DNA of 64,000 nt from Aquitalea denitrificans (GCF_009856625.1 NZ_CP047241.1:1736001-1800000), one strand, 5' to 3'; shown: positions 1-10,535, numbered from the stretch's first letter. Notes: generated from the sequence alone by a model not told the origin. Numbers and translations: made by a program.

Positions 1-1
1 G

Positions 2-781
2 TTCAATCTGAAAGGCGAAGTGATAGGTATCAATTCGCAGATATACAGCCGGTCCGGTGGTTTTATGGGTATTTCCTTCTCGATTCCGATTGATGTGGCC
101 ATGAATGTGGCAGATCAGCTCAAGGCCACCGGCAAGGTCAGCCGTGGTCGTATCGGTGTGGCGATACAGGAGCTGAACAAGGATCTGGCGACATCGTTCG
201 GGCTGGCAAAACCATCTGGTGCGCTGGTGAATGATGTGGAGAAAAAGAGCCCGGCAGAGAAGGCAGGCTTGCGCACCGGTGATATCATCCTTTCCGTTGC
301 CGGTCAGCCGGTGGAGTCCTCGTCAGATTTGCCGCGCCTGATTGGAGCCATCCGTCCGGGCAAGCCGGTGGTGCTGGAGGTGTGGCGTCATCGTGCCATG
401 CAGAAGCTGACAGTGGTGCCTGAAGAGCTGAAATCGGAGGATGCTCGCAGCGCCCAGCGCGAATACCGCTCGCCGCAGGCCGTGCCGGATGCCCAGAACA
501 TGAAGCAGATCGGTCTGGCGTTGCAGGAGCTGTCGCCGCAGCAGCTGGCCAAGGTGGGTGTCAAATACGGCCTGCAGGTCAAGCGTGCCAGCGGTGCTGC
601 AGCGCGGGCCGGCGTGCAGCCCGGTGATGTGATTGTCGGCCTGGGCGGCGAGCCGCTAAGCAGCTTTGCCCAGTTCAAGGCTGCAGTGGCTGCCGCACCC
701 AAGGGCAGTACGCTGGCCTTGCAGCTCTGGCGTCAGGGCATCGTCCTGTTTGTGCCCTTGAGCATTGGTGGAGAAGAATGA
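2..781 (+). CDS. Do/DegP-family periplasmic serine protease, C-terminal part (5' end outside window)
   Basis: The reading frame is open from base 2, so the gene enters from the left edge and its start and most of the trypsin-like domain are missing. The first residues (NLKGEVIGINSQIYS, then GISFSIP) match the end of the protease domain of DegP/DegQ/MucD proteins. Two PDZ domains follow, roughly residues 55-140 and 165-250 of the visible part, with typical ligand-loop and GD-I motifs (GLRTGDIILSV, GVQPGDVIVGL). Family knowledge: these are envelope quality-control proteases acting in the periplasm. In betaproteobacteria a mucD-type protease commonly sits downstream of rpoE and anti-sigma genes and upstream of lepA, as here. 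The stop overlaps the next start (ATGA), so the two genes are probably translationally coupled. Which paralogue (degP, degQ, mucD) cannot be decided from this piece. Confidence 0.93.
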   Translation, partial: FNLKGEVIGINSQIYSRSGGFMGISFSIPIDVAMNVADQLKATGKVSRGRIGVAIQELNKDLATSFGLAKPSGALVNDVEKKSPAEKAGLRTGDIILSVAGQPVESSSDLPRLIGAIRPGKPVVLEVWRHRAMQKLTVVPEELKSEDARSAQREYRSPQAVPDAQNMKQIGLALQELSPQQLAKVGVKYGLQVKRASGAAARAGVQPGDVIVGLGGEPLSSFAQFKAAVAAAPKGSTLALQLWRQGIVLFVPLSIGGEE

Positions 782-1017
782 AACTGACTTTGTATTTTCG
801 AGAGTACTGCAGCCTGTGCCATCAGATGCTGGCCGAGCTGCAGCCGTGGCAGGCCAGGCATGGCTTCGAGCTGAATGTGGTGGATGTGGATGCAGACCCC
901 GTGCTGGAGGCCAGATTCAACGAACTGGTGCCAGTTTTGATGGAAGGCGAGCAGGAGATTTGTCACTGGCATCTCGATATTCCTGCTTTGGCTGCACATT
1001 TGGGCGAAATCGGCTAA
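778..1017 (+). CDS. Glutaredoxin-like family protein (DUF836 type)
   Basis: A 79-residue protein beginning with a beta strand and a CxxC-type redox motif (EYCSLCHQM, Cys near residues 11 and 14). A second strand (FELNVVDVDAD) and a VPVL segment correspond to the cis-proline region of thioredoxin folds. The length suits the small glutaredoxin-like DUF836 family. It probably works as a thiol-disulfide protein in the cytoplasm, since no signal peptide is visible; its substrate is unknown. The start ATG overlaps the stop of the upstream protease by four bases, suggesting translational coupling. The gene is followed by a hairpin with a T-rich tail before lepA. The same neighbour pair is widespread in betaproteobacteria. 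Confidence 0.85.
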   Translation: MKLTLYFREYCSLCHQMLAELQPWQARHGFELNVVDVDADPVLEARFNELVPVLMEGEQEICHWHLDIPALAAHLGEIG

Positions 1018-1041
1018 AATCCGCGCCAGTGTGAGTTGTTC

Positions 1042-1071
1042 AAGGGCACGCCAGCGTGCCCTTATCTTTTT
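1042..1071 (+). terminator. Rho-independent terminator / leader hairpin just before lepA
   Basis: Perfect 9-bp arms (AAGGGCACG and CGTGCCCTT) with a 4-base loop, followed by ATCTTTTT. The T tract ends about 11 bases before the lepA ATG, leaving almost no room for a normal ribosome binding site, so it may act as an attenuator-like element as well as ending the upstream operon. Confidence 0.7.
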
Positions 1072-1082
1072 GCTGGATACCG

Positions 1083-2876
<1,794 letters not shown>

Positions 2877-3839
2877 GTGGGCGAAAACCTGTTCTGGGTA
2901 TTTACTGTGGCCGTCATCGTTGGCGGTATGCTGGTGGCGTTTGGCGGACAGCGCGAAGTCGGGCAGAAGGACTGGCCGGTGTCGATACAGTGGGGTTATC
3001 TGGCTCTGGTGATCGGCGGCTTCGGCCTGTTGTCCAACTACATGAGCTTTACGGCAGTCATGCTGGTGTTCGTGCTGGTAACTGGTGTGGTATGGGGCCT
3101 GGACAAGTTTTTGCTGGCAAAGAAACGCGCTGGTGAGCCCGGACATTTTGTTGAATATTCGCGCGGTTTCTTCCCGGTGATCCTGGTGGTGTTCCTGCTG
3201 CGCTCCTTCCTGGTGGAACCGTTCCAGATTCCCAGCAGCTCGATGCGTCCCGGGTTGGTGGTGGGGGACTTCATCCTGGTGAACAAGTTTGCCTATGGTA
3301 TTCGCGTTCCGGTGCTCAACAATGTGGTGGTGCCGATGGGCAAGGTAAGCCGTGGTGATGTGGTGGTGTTCAACTATCCGCCCAACCCCAAGGTCAATTA
3401 CATCAAGCGCGTCATCGGTGTGGCAGGCGATGTGGTGGAGTACCGTAACAAGCGTCTGACCATCAATGGCAAGGCAGTACCGGATGAAAAAGATGGCACT
3501 TATGACTATCTTGAACAAGGAATGGCGATGATTCACAACGACCAGTTCAAGGAAGTCATGAATGGCAAGTCGTACAAGGTGCTGAACATTCCGGATGCGC
3601 CCGTGGTGGCACTGGGGCAGGTAGCTGACTTCCCTTCGCGTGATCAGTGCCAGTATGATGACAATGGCTTTGTCTGCAAGGTGCCGGCCGGACATTACTT
3701 CATGCTGGGCGACAACCGTGACAACAGCCTGGATGGCCGCTACTGGGGTTTCGTCGATGATCGTCTGATGGTGGGCAAGGCCTTCCTGATCTGGATGAAC
3801 TTCAGCGCGCTGTCCCGCATTGGCACCGCCATTCGCTAA
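2877..3839 (+). CDS. lepB: Signal peptidase I
   Basis: 320 residues starting with GTG directly after the lepA stop. Two or three hydrophobic segments near the N-terminus (about residues 5-24, 40-72 and 100-110) anchor it in the inner membrane. The periplasmic catalytic domain contains the Ser of the PSSSM motif (about S122) and the general-base Lys in the YIKRVIG motif (about K177). The conserved GDNRDNSLDGRYWG box lies near the C-terminus. It cleaves signal peptides from secreted proteins by a Ser-Lys dyad. The zero-base spacing with lepA suggests co-translation. Confidence 0.97.
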   Translation: MGENLFWVFTVAVIVGGMLVAFGGQREVGQKDWPVSIQWGYLALVIGGFGLLSNYMSFTAVMLVFVLVTGVVWGLDKFLLAKKRAGEPGHFVEYSRGFFPVILVVFLLRSFLVEPFQIPSSSMRPGLVVGDFILVNKFAYGIRVPVLNNVVVPMGKVSRGDVVVFNYPPNPKVNYIKRVIGVAGDVVEYRNKRLTINGKAVPDEKDGTYDYLEQGMAMIHNDQFKEVMNGKSYKVLNIPDAPVVALGQVADFPSRDQCQYDDNGFVCKVPAGHYFMLGDNRDNSLDGRYWGFVDDRLMVGKAFLIWMNFSALSRIGTAIR

Positions 3840-3861
3840 CCGTATCCGCCAGGGGGCTTAC

Positions 3862-4218
3862 ATGCAGCGTCAGCAGGGTTTATCAGTCATTTCAGTACTG
3901 TTCATCATGCTTGTTGTCGGAGCCGGCTTCTTGCTGGCTGGCAAGGTGCTGCCGGTGTATAACGAGTACGCCGAGGTCCGCAAGGCGGTAACGGCCATGG
4001 CCAGCCAACCCGGACGGGGTGAAACCGAACTGCGTCGCGAGTTCATGAACCACGCCATGGTGGGTGACATTTCCTCTATCAAGCCGGAAAACCTCACCAT
4101 CATTACCACTGCCAACACCGTCTTCGTGCGTGCAGCCTATCGCCGCGAAGTACCGCTGTTTGCCAATGTCAGCCTGGCTTTCGATTTTGATACCCAGGCT
4201 GGACAGACACCCCAGTAA
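3862..4218 (+). CDS. DUF4845 family membrane-anchored protein
   Basis: 118 residues. The N-terminus (MQRQQGLSVISVLFIMLVVGAGFLL) has a short basic leader and one transmembrane segment that resembles a type IV pilin-like anchor. The remainder is a small soluble domain probably facing the periplasm. The start at 3862 is chosen because it follows a purine-rich AGGGGG ribosome site; an earlier in-frame ATG at 3820 would overlap lepB. The family is characteristically found between lepB and rnc in betaproteobacteria, as here. Its function is unknown; the position suggests only co-expression with secretion and RNA-processing genes. Confidence 0.85.
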   Translation: MQRQQGLSVISVLFIMLVVGAGFLLAGKVLPVYNEYAEVRKAVTAMASQPGRGETELRREFMNHAMVGDISSIKPENLTIITTANTVFVRAAYRREVPLFANVSLAFDFDTQAGQTPQ

Positions 4219-4223
4219 CTACA

Positions 4224-4934
4224 GTGAACCACGTTGATACCCGATTCCGGCGCCTGTCCGAAGCGCTGGATTATGCATTCCAGAAGCCTGACCTCTTGCG
4301 TCAGGCCCTGACACACCGCAGCTTTGCGGCCTCCAATAACGAACGCTTTGAGTTCATCGGTGACAGCATTCTCAATTACACCGTGGCGCGCATGCTGTTC
4401 GACCAGTTTCCGCGCCTGAGCGAAGGTGAGCTGTCCCGCTTGCGTGCCAATCTGGTCAACCAGAACACGCTGGCAGAAATTGCCCATGAGCTGAAGCTGG
4501 GCGACTATCTGTATCTGGGCGAGGGGGAGCTGAAAAGCGGTGGTTTCAACCGCCCGTCCATCCTGGCCGATGCGTTGGAGGCAACCTTTGCTGCAGTCAG
4601 CTTTGATGCGGACTTCCAGCGCGCCGAGCAGGTGGTGCGCCGTCTGTACAGCAGCCGCGTGGCCGCCATCGACCCCACCAAGCATGCCAAGGATGCCAAG
4701 ACCCGGCTGCAAGAAGCGTTGCAGGCGCGTAAATGGCCGCTGCCCAAGTACCGTATCCTCACCCAGACCGGTGAGGCCCACGAACAATGGTTCAAGGTAG
4801 TGTGCGATCTGGGCGAGCTGATCATTGAATCCCAGGGCGAAGGCGGCAGCCGCCGTGCCGCCGAACAGCAGGCAGCCGAAGTCGCGCTGCAGCTCCTTGA
4901 ACAAAAACTGGCCACAGGCAAGAAACACGCATGA
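4224..4934 (+). CDS. rnc: Ribonuclease III
   Basis: 236 residues beginning with GTG five bases after the preceding stop. The endonuclease domain carries the signature box (NERFEFIGDSILN) with the metal-binding acidic residues, and a second acidic site (DALEAT) near residue 114. A double-stranded RNA binding domain occupies the C-terminal third (TRLQEALQ through RRAAEQQAAEVAL). RNase III cleaves double-stranded RNA, including the long stems around 16S and 23S rRNA that are visible in the rRNA operon of this window. Its stop overlaps the era start (ATGA), the conserved rnc-era arrangement. The signature has Phe in the usual Leu position (RFEF for RLEF), a conservative change. Confidence 0.97.
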   Translation: MNHVDTRFRRLSEALDYAFQKPDLLRQALTHRSFAASNNERFEFIGDSILNYTVARMLFDQFPRLSEGELSRLRANLVNQNTLAEIAHELKLGDYLYLGEGELKSGGFNRPSILADALEATFAAVSFDADFQRAEQVVRRLYSSRVAAIDPTKHAKDAKTRLQEALQARKWPLPKYRILTQTGEAHEQWFKVVCDLGELIIESQGEGGSRRAAEQQAAEVALQLLEQKLATGKKHA

Positions 4935-5821
4935 CAGAACACGCATATCACTGTGGCTTTGTGGCCATCGTGGGCCGCCCCAATGTGGGCAAATCCACGC
5001 TGATGAACCATCTCATCGGCCAGAAAGTCAGCATCACCTCGAAAAAGGCGCAAACCACGCGCCACCGCGTCAACGGCATCCATACCGAAGACAATGCCCA
5101 GTTCATTTTTGTCGACACCCCGGGTTTCCAGACCTTCCACAAGGGTGCGCTCAACGAAACGCTGAACAAGAGCGTGAAGGATTCGCTGGGCAGTGTGGAC
5201 TGTGTGCTGTTTATCCTGGAAGCCATGCGCTGCAGCGCGGCCGACCGCGAAGTGATGGCACTGTTGCCCAAGCACACCCCGGTGATCCTGGTGATCAACA
5301 AGCTGGACAAGGTCAAGGACAAGTTCCTGCTGCAGGAATTCATTGATGGCGTACGCGCTGAATTCCAGTTTGCTGATTGCGAAGTGGTCAGCGCCAAGCA
5401 TGGCCAGCGCCTGTCCGAGCTGCTGGACAAAGTCCGTCCGCACCTGCCCGAATCCATGCCGCTGTACCCGGACGACATGGTGACCGACAAGAGTGAACGC
5501 TTCCTCTCCGCCGAAATCGTGCGGGAAAAGCTGTTCCGCTACCTGGGCGAAGAGCTGCCCTATGAAATGAATGTGGAAGTGGAAATGTTTGAGATGGACG
5601 GTGCGCTGCGCCGCATCCACATTGCCATTCTGGTAGACAAGGAAAACCAGAAGCCCATCGTCATCGGCAAGGGCGGCGAGAAGCTGAAGAAGATTTCCAC
5701 CGAAGCCCGCCTGGATATGGAAAAGCTGTTTGATGGCAAGGTCTTCCTGCAAGTGTGGGTGAAGGTGAAATCCGGCTGGGCCGACGACGTACGCTTCCTG
5801 CGGGACTTCGGCCTGAACTGA
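4931..5821 (+). CDS. era: GTPase Era, ribosome assembly factor
   Basis: 296 residues. The GTPase domain has G1 GRPNVGKST, G3 DTPGF and G4 NKLD, and the C-terminal KH RNA-binding domain contains the IVIGKGGEKLKKI box. Era binds the 3' end of 16S rRNA and supports 30S subunit maturation in the cytoplasm. It overlaps rnc by four bases upstream and the next ORF by one base downstream, so it is part of one continuous operon with rnc and recO. Confidence 0.98.
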   Translation: MTEHAYHCGFVAIVGRPNVGKSTLMNHLIGQKVSITSKKAQTTRHRVNGIHTEDNAQFIFVDTPGFQTFHKGALNETLNKSVKDSLGSVDCVLFILEAMRCSAADREVMALLPKHTPVILVINKLDKVKDKFLLQEFIDGVRAEFQFADCEVVSAKHGQRLSELLDKVRPHLPESMPLYPDDMVTDKSERFLSAEIVREKLFRYLGEELPYEMNVEVEMFEMDGALRRIHIAILVDKENQKPIVIGKGGEKLKKISTEARLDMEKLFDGKVFLQVWVKVKSGWADDVRFLRDFGLN

Positions 5822-6138
5822 TGTCGCAGCAACTGCCACGACCGCCCTGTTGGGCGGTGATTTTTTCTGCACCGGCCAAACCCGCCGATCTGGCCGGGCG
5901 CATGCTGCGTCTGGCCCAGTTGCAGGCCGGCTATCTGGGGGCCGAGGCCACCGAGGATGGCGACGGTATGCCGGTCACCCGCTGTTACTGGGATGATGTC
6001 GATGCCATCGCCGCCTGGCGCGTGCATGCCGAACACCTGCTGGCACGCGAAAGCGACCGTCAGGGCCGGCTGCAGTTTTCCTTGCAGGTGGATCGTATCG
6101 AGCAGGTGGCGGATGTCAGCCGAGGCGGGGACGCATGA
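5821..6138 (+). CDS. Antibiotic biosynthesis monooxygenase-like (ABM fold) small protein
   Basis: 105 residues. The sequence contains a pattern typical of the dimeric alpha/beta-barrel ABM family: GYLGAEA, later YWDDVDAIAAW with a following AEHLLARE helix, and a final QVDRIEQV strand. It is similar in layout to Bacillus YqjZ-type proteins. No signal peptide is seen, so it is probably cytoplasmic; the substrate is unknown. Its ATG shares one base with the era stop, and its own stop overlaps the recO start by four bases, so it is embedded in the rnc-era-recO operon. An earlier in-frame ATG (5755) lies inside era and is rejected. Confidence 0.75.
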   Translation: MSQQLPRPPCWAVIFSAPAKPADLAGRMLRLAQLQAGYLGAEATEDGDGMPVTRCYWDDVDAIAAWRVHAEHLLARESDRQGRLQFSLQVDRIEQVADVSRGGDA

Positions 6139-6866
6139 GCCAGCCGGGCAGAGTAGACCGTCAGCAGGCGTATCTCTTGCATGCGCAGCCCTATCGGGAA
6201 ACCAGCCTGCTGGTGGAGGTACTTACCCCACAGCATGGCCGCTTTACCATGGTAGCGCGTGGCGCGCGCCGACCGCGTGCCGATGTGCGCGGCGTATTGC
6301 TGCCGTTTCAGCCGCTCACCCTGTCCTGGTTTGGCAAGGGCGAAGTGCGTACCCTGCACACGGCGGAATGGAACGGCGGCGTGCCGCAGCTGGCTGGCAT
6401 TCGCCTGGTATGCGGTTTCTACCTGAATGAGCTGATGCTCAAGCTGACCGCCCGTGACGATGCCGAACCGCGCGCCTTCACTGTCTACGACCAGGCGGTC
6501 AGGGCACTGGCGGTGGCCGACTCCCTGTCCGCCACCTTGCGACGTTACGAATTGCGGCTATTGCAAGCGCTGGGCTATGCCGGCAGCTTTGCCTGCGATC
6601 AGCACGGCGAGGTCATCGACGCGGCAGCAGGCTACCTGTGCCGCGGCGGTGCGCTGGCAGAGCGCGATGCCGGTTTCGACCCGGCTGGCCCGTTTTTGCG
6701 CCTGCCCGGTAGTGAGCTGCTGGCCATTGAGGCCGACAATTACAGCGCCATTAGCACCCGCCGTGCGGCGCGCAGCCTGCTGCGGCTGCTATTGACCGAT
6801 TTGCTGGGCGAGGAGCCATTGGCCTCGCGTGAACTCTTGCAGGCCATCAACGCCATTGCCGACTGA
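6135..6866 (+). CDS. recO: DNA repair protein RecO
   Basis: 243 residues. The N-terminal OB-fold has the expected QAYLLHAQPYRETSLLVEVLT start and the MVARGARRPRA segment. The helical C-terminal region (YLNELMLKL, LRRYELRLLQALGY) is typical of RecO. Two cysteines in the C-terminal half (FACDQHG and YLCRGG) occupy the region of the zinc site found in some RecO proteins, but not a full four-Cys set. RecO works with RecR and RecF to load RecA on SSB-coated single-stranded DNA. It overlaps the previous gene by four bases and precedes pdxJ by about 20 bases, a common order. Confidence 0.95.
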   Translation: MSQPGRVDRQQAYLLHAQPYRETSLLVEVLTPQHGRFTMVARGARRPRADVRGVLLPFQPLTLSWFGKGEVRTLHTAEWNGGVPQLAGIRLVCGFYLNELMLKLTARDDAEPRAFTVYDQAVRALAVADSLSATLRRYELRLLQALGYAGSFACDQHGEVIDAAAGYLCRGGALAERDAGFDPAGPFLRLPGSELLAIEADNYSAISTRRAARSLLRLLLTDLLGEEPLASRELLQAINAIAD

Positions 6867-6888
6867 GGCCTGCCAACAGGAGCTGAAG

Positions 6889-7617
6889 ATGATTTTGCTT
6901 GGTGTAAATATCGACCACGTTGCCACCCTGCGTCAGGCACGCGGTACCCGCTACCCCAGCCCGGTAGAGGCTGCACTGGTGTCCGAAACCGCCGGTGCCG
7001 ACCTGATTACCCTGCATCTGCGTGAAGACCGCCGCCACATCCAGGATGCTGACGTGGTGGCCATGCGCCAGGTCATCAAGACTCGCATGAATCTGGAAAT
7101 GGCGATGACGCCGGAAATGCTGGCCAATGCGCTGGCAGTGGCCCCGGAAGATGTGTGCCTGGTGCCGGAAAAGCGCGAAGAAGTCACCACCGAAGGCGGA
7201 CTGGATGTGCTGGGCCACTATGCCGATGTCTGCCATTACACCGAAACCCTGCAGCAGGCCGGCATCCGCGTGTCTATCTTCATCGATCCGGATCGCGCGC
7301 AGATCAGCAAGGCCTATGAAGCCGGTGCCCGGGTGATCGAACTGCACACCGGTGCTTATGCTGACGCCGTGCACGCTGCCGAGCGTGAAGCCGAACTGGC
7401 GCGCATTCGCGGTGCGGCTGCCTTTGCTGCCGAGCTGGGCATGGTGGTGAATGCAGGTCATGGTCTCAACTATCACAACGTCAAGCCGATTGCCGCCATT
7501 CCGCAAATCAGCGAACTGAACATCGGCCACGCCATCATCGGCCAGGCGGTGTTCGTCGGTCTGGATCGTGCCGTGCGCGACATGAAGGCCCTGATGCAAG
7601 AGGCCCGTCGCGGCTAA
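6889..7617 (+). CDS. pdxJ: Pyridoxine 5'-phosphate synthase
   Basis: 242 residues, as expected for PdxJ. Diagnostic motifs are LGVNIDHVATLRQARGT at the N-terminus, LHLREDRRHI, NLEMAMTPEM, LVPEKREEVTTEGG and the phosphate-binding HGLNYHNV. The enzyme condenses 1-deoxyxylulose 5-phosphate with 3-amino-2-oxopropyl phosphate to give pyridoxine 5'-phosphate (DXP-dependent vitamin B6 route) in the cytoplasm. The start at 6889 follows an AGGAG site; an earlier in-frame ATG at 6829 lies inside recO. acpS follows after 24 bases, the conserved recO-pdxJ-acpS order. Confidence 0.98.
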   Translation: MILLGVNIDHVATLRQARGTRYPSPVEAALVSETAGADLITLHLREDRRHIQDADVVAMRQVIKTRMNLEMAMTPEMLANALAVAPEDVCLVPEKREEVTTEGGLDVLGHYADVCHYTETLQQAGIRVSIFIDPDRAQISKAYEAGARVIELHTGAYADAVHAAEREAELARIRGAAAFAAELGMVVNAGHGLNYHNVKPIAAIPQISELNIGHAIIGQAVFVGLDRAVRDMKALMQEARRG

Positions 7618-7641
7618 GACACGGCAGGAAGGGACGGGGGC

Positions 7642-8022
7642 ATGATCTACGGCATCGGTACCGATATGGTGGAAATCGCCCGTATGCAGGGCCTGCTGCA
7701 GCGCTGGGGCGACAAGGCCGGGCGGCGGATTCTGGCGGAGTCCGAAATGGCGGATTTTCTGCAATCCCGCGATCAGGCCCGCTTCTTGGCCAAGCGGTTT
7801 GCCGTGAAGGAAGCGCTGTCCAAGGCGGTTGGCACCGGGGTGGTGGAGCCGGTGTTGCTGACTGCCATCGCGGTCAGTCATGACGAACTGGGCAAGCCGC
7901 AACTGGTCTTTGCTGCGGCTCTGCAGGATTTCCTCAGCCAGCGCGGCATTGTGCGCAGCCATGTTTCCATCACCGACGAGCGGGAACATGCACTGGCCTT
8001 TGTGGTGCTGGAGCAGGCCTAA
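7642..8022 (+). CDS. acpS: Holo-[acyl-carrier-protein] synthase
   Basis: 126 residues with the AcpS hallmarks: the N-terminal IYGIGTDMVEIARM containing the metal-binding Asp, and the FLAKRFAVKEALSKAVG box containing the Glu and Lys of the active site. It transfers 4'-phosphopantetheine from CoA to apo-ACP in fatty-acid synthesis. The reading frame is preceded by a GGAAGGGACGGGGG stretch that can serve as ribosome site. Its place behind pdxJ matches the E. coli order. Confidence 0.97.
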   Translation: MIYGIGTDMVEIARMQGLLQRWGDKAGRRILAESEMADFLQSRDQARFLAKRFAVKEALSKAVGTGVVEPVLLTAIAVSHDELGKPQLVFAAALQDFLSQRGIVRSHVSITDEREHALAFVVLEQA

Positions 8023-8095
8023 GCACCGCGCCGGGTACTGCCCGGCATGATCATCAATCAGGGGGACAGCCCCCGCACAGTCTGGAGAGTCAGCC

Positions 8096-9178
8096 ATGCA
8101 AGTAGCGAACCTGCCGCGTGGTCCGGTGATGGTGGATGTACACGGCTTTGCCCTGAGCGAACAGGAGAGAGCCCGTCTGTCCCACCCGCTGGTGGGCGGC
8201 GTCATCCTGTTTCGCCGTAATTTTCACAATATCGAACAGCTCAAGGCACTGACCGCCGAAATCCACAGCCTGCGCACGCCGGAGCTGCTGATTGCCGTTG
8301 ACCACGAGGGTGGACGCGTACAGCGTTTTCTCGATGGCTTCACCCGTTTGCCGCCGATGAGTGTGCTGGGCGAGATGTGGCAGCAGGACGAAGCCGCAGC
8401 CCGTGCCGCTGCCGAAAATGTAGGCGTGGTACTGGCTGGCGAATTGCGTGCCTGCGGGATTGATTTGTCCTTCACCCCGGTGCTGGACCTGGACTGGGGC
8501 CGCTGTGCCGTGATCGGCAACCGGGCCTTCCACCGTAATCCGCAGATTGTCAGCGAACTGGCGCTGGCTTTGCAGCGTGGCCTGCAGCAAGGCGGCATGA
8601 CTACCTGTGGCAAGCATTTTCCTGGTCACGGTTTTGTCGCTGGCGACAGCCATTTCGTGATGCCGCAGGACGACAGGACGCTGGCCGAACTGGAAGCCGA
8701 CGACCTGATTCCCTTTGCCCGCATGGCGGAGGCCGGCATGGGTTCGGTGATGCCGGCGCATGTGGTTTACCCGGCGGTGGATGGACGTCCAGCCGGTTTT
8801 TCGCCGGTATGGCTGCAAGATATCCTGCGCGACCAGCTGCACTTTGACGGGGTGATTTTCTCCGACGATCTGGGCATGGAAGGCGCAGCCGGCGTTGGTG
8901 GCTTTGTGGCCCGGGCTGCAGCGGCGCTGGATGCCGGCTGCGATATGGTGCTGGTATGCAATCAGCCGGAACGTGCCGATGAAGTGCTGGCCGGCCTGCA
9001 GCCGCCCGCACAGCCGCGTTTGGCCGAACGCCTGCAGCGCATGGCCGGCACCGGAACGATTGCTGGCTGGCAGCAGCAAATCCTGAGCGCAGATTTTGCT
9101 ACCCGTCAGGCGCAGGTGAAGGCGCTGACCATTCCGCAAAACGTGCTGCAGGGGCCTGCCGTGGGCGAGGCCAGCTAA
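8096..9178 (+). CDS. nagZ: Beta-N-acetylhexosaminidase (peptidoglycan recycling)
   Basis: 360 residues, glycoside hydrolase family 3. Visible motifs: GVILFRRNF, VDHEGGRVQRF, the KHFPGHG loop followed by a DSH containing the catalytic His region, and FSDDLGMEGA carrying the conserved nucleophilic Asp. NagZ removes GlcNAc from GlcNAc-anhydroMurNAc peptides in the cytoplasm during cell-wall recycling. No signal peptide is present. The gene follows acpS after about 70 bases and ends the housekeeping run; a strong bidirectional terminator follows. Confidence 0.97.
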   Translation: MQVANLPRGPVMVDVHGFALSEQERARLSHPLVGGVILFRRNFHNIEQLKALTAEIHSLRTPELLIAVDHEGGRVQRFLDGFTRLPPMSVLGEMWQQDEAAARAAAENVGVVLAGELRACGIDLSFTPVLDLDWGRCAVIGNRAFHRNPQIVSELALALQRGLQQGGMTTCGKHFPGHGFVAGDSHFVMPQDDRTLAELEADDLIPFARMAEAGMGSVMPAHVVYPAVDGRPAGFSPVWLQDILRDQLHFDGVIFSDDLGMEGAAGVGGFVARAAAALDAGCDMVLVCNQPERADEVLAGLQPPAQPRLAERLQRMAGTGTIAGWQQQILSADFATRQAQVKALTIPQNVLQGPAVGEAS

Positions 9179-9195
9179 AGCCATCTGGCAGGTAA

Positions 9196-9229
9196 AACAG
9201 AAAAGCCGGCGAAAGCCGGCTTTTCTGTT
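9196..9229. terminator. Bidirectional terminator between nagZ and the convergent HD-GYP-like gene
   Basis: Perfect 15-bp arms (AACAGAAAAGCCGGC and its complement) around a GAAA tetraloop. T-rich sequence occurs on the 3' side in both directions, so it can end transcription of nagZ (+) and of the convergent gene (-). Confidence 0.9.
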
Positions 9230-9244
9230 TGCAATGACAATGTG

Positions 9245-10405
9245 TCAACTGGTCTGGGTGCGCCACAGGCGCGCCAGGTGCGAGGCACGCACGCCAGCCA
9301 TGGAGGCCGGGCAGGGAGATACCACCTTGTGCGCCGGCAGGCTGGTATCACGGATCAGTGCATCGATATAGGCCGGGCCGTCGCTACGACGGATGGCCGC
9401 CACTTGCGGTTCGCTGGCCTTCTCGCTCCGCGCCAGTACCACGCCGATTTCATCATTGGCCAGTTTGACGAAGCTGCCGGGGGGATAGATGCCCAGCTCC
9501 TTGATCAGCAGGGTGGTATAGGCCGGGTCGAACTCGCTGTCCTTGCGCTGGAAAATGTGTCCCAGCGCAGCGGCGGGTACCATGCCGGCACGGTAGCTGC
9601 GCGGGGTGAGCTTGGCGCAGGTAATGTCGGCCATGTGCAGCATATGGGCCAGCGATTCGATTTCGCCGCGTGCCAGGCCATAGGGGTAGCCATTGCCCAG
9701 CCAGGATTCGTGGTGGGTCTGCACCAGCCAGTGCCACAGCTCGTCGGCCACACCGGCTTCGCGCAGAATGGCGGAACTCATCAGCGGATGGCCGGCAATT
9801 TCATCTTCCTGCTGTGGTGTCAGTACGTCCTGCTGATGATAGAGCGTGTTCTGCAACTGGCAGATGGACATGTTCATGGTGAGCGCGGCAGACAGCATGG
9901 AAGTGCGCTGCTCCGGGGATAAATCCGGAATGCGACGACTGAGCAGGGCTAGCAGGGCGGTGGTGTGCAGGGCATGCGCCGGGCCGTACTCGTTGAACGG
10001 CACCAGCAGCAAGCTGGCAATCACGCCGTCCGGGTGCTGCTCGGTCAGTCGGACGATATCGCGCACCAGCAGGCCGACCTTGCGCGGGAAGTCGTCCAGC
10101 TGCATGGCATAGGTGAGCAGGGTGCGGGTGCGCTGCTGCAGAAAGGCCATTTCATGCAGCACGCTTTCGCGCACGGTCATGGTGTCCGGCTGTTCCGGCA
10201 GGCTGACTGCGACCATGCGGTTGCCGTCAACGGAATAACCCATTTCCAGCAGCTTTTCGCGCTGGCGATCGCTCAGCACGAAATGCCCCTTGCTAAGCAG
10301 CAACAGGCCGTTCCGGGCGTAGACATCCAGCGGCAGTTCCTTGCCCATGCGGATTTGTTCGGGCACTACCTTGTCGTGCAGTTGCTTTTTGAAGCGGGTG
10401 GTCAT
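9245..10405 (-). CDS. Degenerate HD-GYP domain protein (paralogue 1)
   Basis: 386 residues. The N-terminal part (about 20-60; LPLDVYARNGLLLLSKGHFVLSD) resembles the small domain that precedes HD-GYP domains. The central region aligns with HD-GYP phosphodiesterases: NEYGPAHALHTTAL (about 138-150), GHPLMSSAI (205-213), THHESWLGNGYPYGL (230-244) and LHMAD (256-260). The metal-binding HD dyad, normally in an LLHDIGK context, is replaced by ALTMNMS near residue 174-180. Cyclic-di-GMP hydrolysis is therefore doubtful, and a binding or scaffolding role is more likely (inference). No membrane segment is visible. It lies about 130 bases downstream of a closely similar paralogue on the same strand, which suggests tandem duplication. 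Confidence 0.85.
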   Translation of the reverse strand: MTTRFKKQLHDKVVPEQIRMGKELPLDVYARNGLLLLSKGHFVLSDRQREKLLEMGYSVDGNRMVAVSLPEQPDTMTVRESVLHEMAFLQQRTRTLLTYAMQLDDFPRKVGLLVRDIVRLTEQHPDGVIASLLLVPFNEYGPAHALHTTALLALLSRRIPDLSPEQRTSMLSAALTMNMSICQLQNTLYHQQDVLTPQQEDEIAGHPLMSSAILREAGVADELWHWLVQTHHESWLGNGYPYGLARGEIESLAHMLHMADITCAKLTPRSYRAGMVPAAALGHIFQRKDSEFDPAYTTLLIKELGIYPPGSFVKLANDEIGVVLARSEKASEPQVAAIRRSDGPAYIDALIRDTSLPAHKVVSPCPASMAGVRASHLARLWRTQTS

Positions 10406-10535
10406 GCTGCGGCTATCGTCGGCTCGGGTTTACAAGTGGCCAAAAGGTCAGTCCTGTCGGACAGTGGCAATTATAGGGCCAACTACCATGCAGCGCTTGG
10501 TTTTTATCCGCGACTTGCCGTGCCGGGTTCGCCGC